17,661 bases of DNA, taken from Glomus cerebriforme (taxonomy: Eukaryota > Glomeromycota > Glomeromycetes > Glomerales > Glomeraceae). The notes beneath the pieces are model-generated. The model was not told where the DNA came from, searched no databases, and was given only the letters and a program-made list of their open reading frames with translations. The stretch is from NCBI GenBank assembly GCA_003550305.1, contig QKYT01000133.1:36126-53786 (forward strand), given 5' to 3'. The position numbers and the translations under genes were made by a program. This document shows positions 17,225-17,661 of this stretch, in pieces (position 1 is the stretch's first letter; each line of letters begins with the position of its first letter).

Positions 17225-17265
17225 ATATCATGTGATACATGTGATACAAAAAAGTATATAATGAG
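17225..17265 (-). promoter_or_regulatory. TGATAC repeat and TATATAA block of copy B
   Basis: Counterpart of 5594-5634: ATATCATGTGATAC, a second ATGTGATAC, then AGTATATAATGAG. Conservation between the copies is higher than in the adjoining poly-A/T, which supports a function at the 5' side of the minus-strand array. Confidence 0.4.
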
Positions 17266-17346
17266 CTTTTTTTCATTTTTTTTTCATTTTTTTCTTTTTT
17301 AATTTTAATTTTTTTTTTTTAATCAATCTTATGAAAAGCCCCTTCT

Positions 17347-17416
17347 CTATGGATGGGTAGAGGTTATTAGTACCTATAGAGAAAGAGCTATTGCTGCTTC
17401 CTCTGCCCATTCATAG
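17347..17416. repeat. Conserved long-stem hairpin, 17-bp arms (copy B)
   Basis: CTATGGATGGGTAGAGG (17347-17363) with CCTCTGCCCATTCATAG (17400-17416): all 17 positions pair as RNA, two as G-U, around a 36-nt loop. The 5' arm is identical to copy A. The 3' arm differs at two positions. Confidence 0.65.
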
Positions 17417-17661
17417 TGACAAAAAGAGGACATATCAGTAGTAAGATATTTTAAAAGAAAAAATTTCTGAAACTAATCAGACAGTTTTGGCCTGAATTAT
17501 TTTTGAATTTGGCCAGAATTATGTTTAATATTGGNCAATATAATAATCCGGACCCTGATTTTAAAGATTTTTAATAAATTTAATTATAATTTATAAAAAA
17601 ATTATTTTTTAATATATTTATGAGATAAGTAAATTTAAAATAAATAAAATTTTAGTTATCA

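Larger units (their letters stand above)
14720..17661. mobile_element. Same repeat element, copy B (at least 2942 bp, runs off the window)
   Basis: Starts with the same CAGGAAGTTTTAAACAGGC as copy A and follows it closely through the subterminal hairpin (14776-14848), tandem array, TGATAC/TATATAA block and 17-bp stem hairpin. The last bases of the window correspond to about 6020 in copy A, so ~225 bp including the right TIR lie outside. Over the shared part copy B is about 400 bp longer because its array has more units. The left end interrupts the coding-like sequence of the SAM-domain locus. An N is present at 17535. Confidence 0.75.

Overview
The window looks like nuclear DNA of an early-diverging, very AT-rich fungus. 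An arbuscular mycorrhizal (Rhizophagus-like) genome is the best guess from three things: short GT-AG introns with CTAAC-type branch sites, a SAM-like domain followed by a K/E-rich tail, and a RGE..LAS / GHKID / GSE protein family that I recall from such genomes. No rRNA, tRNA, CRISPR array or bacterial-style operon was seen. Base ambiguities (N) at 5840, 5848, 5853 and 17535 fall in repeats.

Layout. 1-443 is the last exon of a membrane-protein gene, entered through a long T-tract and TAG acceptor. 444-2409 is AT-rich spacer with a 19-bp minisatellite and an AGCTTGAGCC-type repeat. 2410-3484 is a repeat element carrying six ~110-bp tandem units. 3485-6246 is a TIR-bounded element (copy A), and 14720-17661 is a second, longer copy in the same orientation (copy B) that runs off the window. 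Between them, 6247-14719 holds two possible two-exon small genes (6954-7173, 7333-7631), one multi-exon gene (8245-10842) that is the best-supported gene here, a decayed gene interrupted by a 535-bp hAT-like MITE with an 8-bp target duplication (11774-13147), and a decayed SAM-domain gene that stops at the left end of copy B (13606-14719).

The most unusual feature is the inside of the repeats. Read on the minus strand, the tandem units of copy A, copy B and the separate 110-bp array are not random satellite. Most units contain a 5' splice site (GTAAGT), a CTAAC or TACTAAC branch site, a T-rich tract ending in TAG, and a 20-40 nt exon-sized piece. The donor often lies in a perfect palindrome, and in many units the branch site lies at the tip of another. 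The splice signals are better kept than any reading frame, so these look like tandem micro-exon or splice-module arrays, perhaps producing a multi-exon non-coding RNA. This is inferred from sequence only.

The genes show no clear functional cooperation. The window reads as a repeat-rich accessory region in which lineage-specific genes are being interrupted by elements and are losing splice sites and frames.
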